DNA of 64,000 bases from Crocodylus rhombifer. Its lineage: Eukaryota > Chordata > Crocodylia > Crocodylidae. Below the pieces are notes generated by a model that saw nothing but the letters and a program-made list of their open reading frames with translations, did not search any database and was not told the DNA's origin. A program made the position numbers and the translations under genes. Below are positions 59,093-64,000 of the stretch, piece by piece. Numbering within the stretch: the first letter of the stretch is position 1; each line of letters begins with the position of its first letter. The stretch is taken from contig JAVSML010000028.1 in assembly GCA_038503035.1 (NCBI GenBank), positions 503,464 through 567,463 on the forward strand. Reading direction: 5' to 3'.

Positions 59093-59405
59093 GGGCACCT
59101 ATATGTATGCCAGACAGCTGCTCTGATGCATGCTAATTAGCACATGTAAAAGTAGACTTGATTAATCAAGTCTGCAGAAGCATGTTAATTAGTGTGCTTT
59201 AGCACATCTATTCAGCATCCCTACACTTCAAAATGTGGGTGCGGGTGCTTGAACTAAAGCTTGTTGAACAACCTCTAGTTCAAGCACCCCTGCCACCATA
59301 GGATGCTGAATATATGTGACACTGTAGGCGCTTTAATTAGAGCAGCTCCAAAAGCTCTTCTAATTAAAGCGTGTCCCACCTCCCCAGCATGTGTATAGAC
59401 ATCCT
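59093..59405. mobile_element. Foldback MITE, family A, copy 3
   Basis: The modules and order are as in copy 1: GACTTGATTAATCAAGTC (a perfect palindrome near 59155), CATGCTAATTAGCA and CATGTTAATTAG, GCTTGAACTAAAGC paired with CTAGTTCAAGC, and GGCGCTTTAATTAGAGCAGC with the following CTTCTAATTAAAGC. The ends are GGGCACCTATATGTATGCC and GCATGTGTATAGACATC. The short CTCTGG repeat at its outer edges (59090 and 59404) could be part of a target duplication. Confidence 0.75.
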
Positions 59406-59629
59406 CTGGTGTGTGAGATTGAACCCACAGACCAACCCCATATGCTGAGCTTGCACTGGATCAGGCCCACAAACTGCGTAAGGCAGCTGACCCTATGTCA
59501 CTCATGCTGCCCACAGGGAACCACTAGTCTAGATGTAGGTGGGTGTACAACCTCCAGGCCTAACACAAAGCCAGAGCTGAAGTGCCACCTGCCAATGGCG
59601 AGGCTGGCATGGCTCATGTTGTGGGTAGA

Positions 59630-59740
59630 GGTGCACTGATTCATTGGTCTGATGTCGGATCAGCTCCAATATAAAGAAAATTGACTATATCGGAAATCGG
59701 CCGATAATTTGACTGATAAATGTTTGTGTGTGTGTGTTCA
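59630..59740. mobile_element. hAT-like repeat fragment with GGTGCACYGAT start
   Basis: TAGAGGTGCACTGATTCATTGG and the following TATCGGAAATCGGCCGATAA resemble the ends of a widespread hAT-type repeat family with TAGGGGTGCACCGATA termini. Related sequence occurs at 60815-60910 and 62505-62570. Confidence 0.45.
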
Positions 59741-60814
59741 GGCACAGCAAGGAGCACAGCCTGGCAGCTTGGAGAAGTGCATCCAGCAGGTAAGTCTGGT
59801 GTGGTGGAAGGGCAGGGGGGAAGGGGCATTGTGGGGCAGATCAATGCCCTTTGCAGTGAGGGAGCAAGTGGGGCTGGGGCTGGGGTAGGTGCTGTTCAGC
59901 CGGGGTGGGACAGAGCCGTGGCTCCTCTGGAGAGCACATGGTGGGGGGGCGGGTCTTGCTGCTGCGCGCCACTCATGGCTGGCTTCCACTGCTGATCTGG
60001 GAAGGCACAGCCCCTGGATCTGCATGTGGTGGGGCAGGGCAGGCTGCAGCTGCGTGCTGGGGCTGTGGTGCACTGTGCTCGAAGAGAGCAGCGGTGGCAG
60101 TGGGACCCCATATTTTGCCGTAGCACCTCTAGCCCTCTCCCAAAATCTACACATGATTCACAAAATAAGCCTAGAGATTTTGAATAGAAATCCATAGTGT
60201 CAAAACCATTTTGACCCATTGTGATCTTCCTGAGCACTTTGTAACAGAAGAATTACTCTATTTTTCCATAGTCAAAAAATCAGTGTAAACTAAGAACTGG
60301 CATTTTCTTGCATTTCAAAATGTTGATGCTCTTTCAAGGTACTTTTCAGCCCTACATTTCTGACCATCTATACAACATTTATCAAAGCTATTAAAAAGAG
60401 ATATGCATATGGGTGTAGCTGTTTAGCGGCTGCTTTGAACAGGTGAGCATTTCTACCATAACCTGCTCTTTCTTTCTCTTGCTGTTGTTTAACATTTCTA
60501 GAAATGTTTCAAATATCAGTTTAGAGTCTTACTTTCACCTGCTTGCAAAGGGGCTTCCTGACTTGTAGCAGTAATTTGCATTGTAATCCTGGAAGGACAC
60601 CCCTTTCGCTGTGATGTGTTAAGGCTGAAGGGTTGTAGAAATTCCACTAAGATGTACTTTGTGTGGGTTTCTACATGGTCATATTCTGTCAGCTCTTCCA
60701 TTTGATGCATCTCAAGTTTCTGTAAAAGTTTTGTCATGAGATTTTGCTATCTACCCACAATCACTCAACTTGAACTTTTGCTTTTCTTTTTGATTCACCT
60801 ACTGGTTGATACTA
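59741..60814. other. GC-rich block, probably an interior of the hAT-like repeat
   Basis: The overlapping open frames on both strands at 59720-60237 lie in a GC-rich stretch flanked by hAT-like end fragments. They have no recognisable domain, so I treat them as composition artefacts. The rest is unique sequence. Confidence 0.35.
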
Positions 60815-60910
60815 GGGGTGCACCAATAAATATTTTCTTGGCCGATACCAATAGTCAATGATTAGCCAACCATATTAGTTAGTGCCGATCTGATAACTAA
60901 TATTTAGTAA
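60815..60910. mobile_element. hAT-like repeat fragment, second copy of the end
   Basis: TAGGGGTGCACCAATAAATATT is followed by GGCCGATACCAATAGTC and GTGCCGATCTGATAACTA, matching the motif set at 59630-59740. The boundaries and any target duplication are not clear. Confidence 0.5.
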
Positions 60911-62504
60911 TAGTGCAAAGCATTTTTATCTACTAATATAAGTAAACTTTTGTGTTTTCTTGTTTTGCATTTATAACCCACACACACCCCTTCTGCTTGC
61001 TCTGGCCTTTGATGAGGAAGGTGGTGACCACCTTATTCCCATGTACTTCACTCCCTCACCCATGGCTCATACCCGCAGCCCTACTTCCCTCCCAGTCTGT
61101 GCTACTGTCCTGGGCAGGCAGGGCAGACCCTTGGGTGTATGGTGGAGCCCCTGAACATGCTGCTGCCTCATTTGTCAGTGTGCCCTGGACAGCCAAGCTC
61201 CCACAGCTGCTAAGGAGAAGCTGCTTTTGCAAGGCACCCAATGCCTGGCGAAGTGAAATGTCCCTTGTACACGGCCTGACCCTGCCCAGGCACAGCCTAG
61301 TGTCTCTATGGCAGCCCCAGTGCTCAGACCTCTGCTGCAAATGCTGTGGTAGTACGAGTGTAATGGCCAGAACCAGAAGAGTTAATAACAGAGAGAAATC
61401 TGCTTTTTGAAGGTACCTGAAATAGTAGCTTATGGAGTAGTTTCCTGTCTGTCTGGAAAAATTTTATATACAGCTTTTTATACTAATCTTCAGACAGCAT
61501 AAACTTTAAAAAGCAGAACTGAATATTATAACCACAGATGTAGCTGATTTATGACATTTTGCTTAGAGTCAGTCAAAAATTAACAAACATACTCACAAAG
61601 TATAATTAACATAGTGAGTCAAACTTAGGTGAAGACATGTTAATCTCAGACCCCAAAGTAATGTAATGTCATTTGCTTTTTGGGTAAACCCAAGCTTAAG
61701 CAGTCACTTATTATAATAATTTCTAACACCTTTTAACCCCATAAGATAACAGCTATAAAGTAACACTATGAATGGCTATATAACCAAAAAAAATAGCATA
61801 AATAAAACATAAAAAACCACACACATTAAATAACCCTCAGAGAAGGACGGAACAAAAGAGTCATTGCTGTCGCATACCCCACAAATCTGTGAAAGTGAAA
61901 ACCAAATCCTAACTGAGGGACCTTCCTCCAGTTCCCCCTCCGACAGCCCAGTTCAGAAACGTCTGACTTGACTGAATCAACTTGATGTGCATCTTCTGAG
62001 GGACTAACCAAGTGGGAACTCTTAGTTAATTTCTTTATCTCTTTTATTATCACTGTCAATTTTAATCTGTATTGTTATGTTATCTGTTTATTAACTTAAC
62101 CTTTTTACTAACTGTCATATGTGCAAACTATATCTTTTGTTCTTATAAGTGAAATTTATTCTTTTTTATAAGTAAACTTGTCATTGCTTTCCTTCCCAAC
62201 ATCGTCTCCTCGATCCTGAACCAAAAAGCCCAGTGGCTAATAAAGTTGCAGGGCTCAGTCAGTCTGCAACTAAATTAATATACTCACAGTGCCCAGCTGG
62301 CCTGTGACACACCAGCAACAGGAGCCAGTAATGGTCCCTTTGTTGCTGAGTGTTGCACCCTGTCTGCTCCCCGGAGCCCCCTCCCTCTCCCTCTGCTTCC
62401 TGAGACCTGTAGTCTGCAGCAGGCTTGGGCCCACAGTGGGGTGTGGGAACCAGACTACGTTTATCAGGGTGCTCTGGGCATGTGGCTGTAATTGGCTACA
62501 ATGA
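60911..62504. other. Unassigned sequence between hAT-like fragments
   Basis: The + strand frame at 60952-61410 (152 codons) has no recognisable domain. From about 61830 to 62290 the sequence has an LTR-like look (GTCTCCTCGATCCTGAACC and CCAGTGGCTAATAAAGTTGC, with AATAAA), but no matching partner was found. Confidence 0.3.
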
Positions 62505-62570
62505 CCAAAAAAGCTGATAGCTGATAAGGTCATTTCTCCTTTTATCAGTGCTGATCCAATAGCAAGTTAT
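62505..62570. mobile_element. hAT-like repeat fragment, possible opposite end
   Basis: AAAAGCTGATAGCTGATAAGG, followed by TTTATCAGTGCTGATCCAATAG, resembles the GCCGATA/TATCGGTGC motifs of the fragments at 59630 and 60815, in inverted order. It may close the outer element; support is weak. Confidence 0.3.
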
Positions 62571-64000
62571 ATATATTTTAACAACCAAGTTGTTAAAAAT
62601 AAGACTTGTTAGTATAAGAATACTAACAAGATGTTAATATAAAAATAATCTTCCTTTAGTAACTTTATTATAGTAACTTTTTAAATCAAGACTGGACATC
62701 TGTCTTAAGAGGCTCTCTGCTTCAATCACAAGGTTTGGGAGATCTGCAGGAAGTAGTGAGTGATATTCTGTGGCCTGTGTTATGCAAGAGGTCATAGTGA
62801 TCTCTCTTCCCCTTTAAAATAAATTAATCAACTTGAGGCTGAATTAAGGTAATGGTCTGTTGAATACAGTAATTTTCCCAGAGATGAGCTATCATTCAGG
62901 GTAGAGAAATACAGGGATATACTGCCAGATGCATTAACTTCACTTTCTTATGTACAGAGCAAGCTAAATTCATACAGAACGATGTAGTAGGTTTTTATGT
63001 CTCTAGTTGTGCACTAAAAAAGCACTGTATATTATGGTCTGCAGATATATAGTTGCCCTATCCTGGTTAATAGGAACGGGTGATGCTGTAGTATAGTTAG
63101 TGCAGACTTGCTGATTAGGTCAGTTTGGGGCCTCTGTCCTTGATACATGGTGATTTACCTGCTATAATTTCCTTAGCACTAATCTTCAGCATGCTGATTC
63201 TTTCACACCTTCTTTCTGCTTCAGTAGTCAAGCCTGATTTAGTTTTAACTCTTAATTCAGTTGAATAAAATGCCTGTTGAAATGGAGTTTACTTTCCTAC
63301 TTACAGAACGTTATCCTTACTTGTGTTTTTATCCCCACTTTTTACTCTCTGTTTTTGCATACACCATGCTAAATGCATCACTCCACTTTCTAGGACTTGT
63401 ATGGGACATACCTCCAGGGACCTACATCACCGACAAGCACTCAGTATCTAAGATGAGCTGGTTTTCTGCTATGGCTGCCACTAGTGTAAGCACCACAATA
63501 TTGTCTTGGTAGAACGGCAACAGTTAATGCTCTGATGTATGTTTAACATTGGAATTTGGAGATTTGTAACATTTACATCTATTGCATGATTAGAAGAATA
63601 GGCAGAAACACCCACAAGACTCTGCCTGGACATCACCAGTTTCAGGATGAAGTGTCGTCATCTGGATTGTCTGTATCATGACTCAAGGCAGTGTAGGTTC
63701 AAATAAATCTGGGGAACATTGCAAAGTCTTGTGATGTGTGCCCAAGCAGGGCTGTCACAAAATGGGACAGACTGATTTTTTACAGGGCATGAGAGTTTCT
63801 TATGAACCATCACACACTTTACATCATATGTATTGTCTCTCATGGGGTCCTTCATAATTGCAGGTTATAAACTGATGCTATTCTTCTATGAGAGAAAGAA
63901 ACTTTCTTACAGATTTAATTTGACTCTGTGCTTGGGAAAGCAGGGTGTGAATGGGCCATTGTCAAGGCAATCCCCTATTCAGAAAAATGATGGAGGAAGA
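62571..64000. other. AT-rich unique sequence, no gene seen
   Basis: No gene or element was recognised. The small frame at 63261-63512 has no recognisable domain. Confidence 0.4.

Noticed and set aside
59720..60237. Overlapping long frames on both strands
   Set aside because: GC-rich repeat interior; open on both strands because stop codons are rare at this composition.
1..64000. A previously undescribed functional multi-gene system
   Set aside because: No cluster of host or foreign genes was found; all recognisable coding sequence is retrotransposon-derived, so the novelty here is limited to repeat structure.

Overview
This window is vertebrate nuclear DNA with no host gene that I can support. 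It is mostly AT-rich unique sequence containing many transposable elements of different ages. Several things point to a reptile, most likely a crocodilian and otherwise a turtle: CR1 LINEs ending in a TCTATGAAA-type 3' repeat, one nearly intact CR1 with a GDSL-esterase ORF1, an old MIR SINE, abundant short foldback DNA transposons, and no L1 or Alu-like sequence. The species is an inference from repeat content.

The left part (about 2.0-12.2 kb) is CR1-rich. A young, almost complete CR1 on the + strand (2077-7207) has two GC-rich 5' monomers, an intact ORF1 (365 codons) and an ORF2 (endonuclease plus reverse transcriptase) with only two frameshifts and one nonsense codon. A 100-N gap (6715-6814) lies in ORF2, and the 204 bases on its two sides are identical, so it looks like an unmerged contig overlap. 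At 9955-12184 an older + strand CR1 is split by a younger, 5'-truncated, minus-strand CR1 (10766-11943).

The middle (12-30 kb) carries cut-and-paste DNA elements. A 186-bp hAT MITE (13968-14153) has a perfect 8-bp target duplication. Three elements of about 1 kb have terminal inverted repeats (19124-20188, 20642-21700, 23898-24900). A degraded minus-strand Ty3/gypsy-like LTR retrotransposon lies at about 25770-29290, with LTR remnants, gag, protease/RT-junction and integrase pieces. A strong double palindrome (26403-26550) and CA/TA microsatellites are nested in it.

The right part (30-64 kb) is mostly unique, AT-rich and intron- or intergenic-like. It holds old CR1 fragments (40.3-41.3, 46.1, 49.9, 54.4-57.2 and 58.6-58.9 kb), a 3' piece of a different LINE clade (53.6-54.3 kb), more foldback MITEs (33.1, 42.2, 59.1 kb), a fold-back retro-like repeat with a 13-bp target duplication (47.4 kb), and hAT-like end fragments. 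No tRNA, rRNA, CRISPR or operon structure was seen. The protein-coding signals that are recognisable all belong to mobile elements; the remaining ORFs look like chance.
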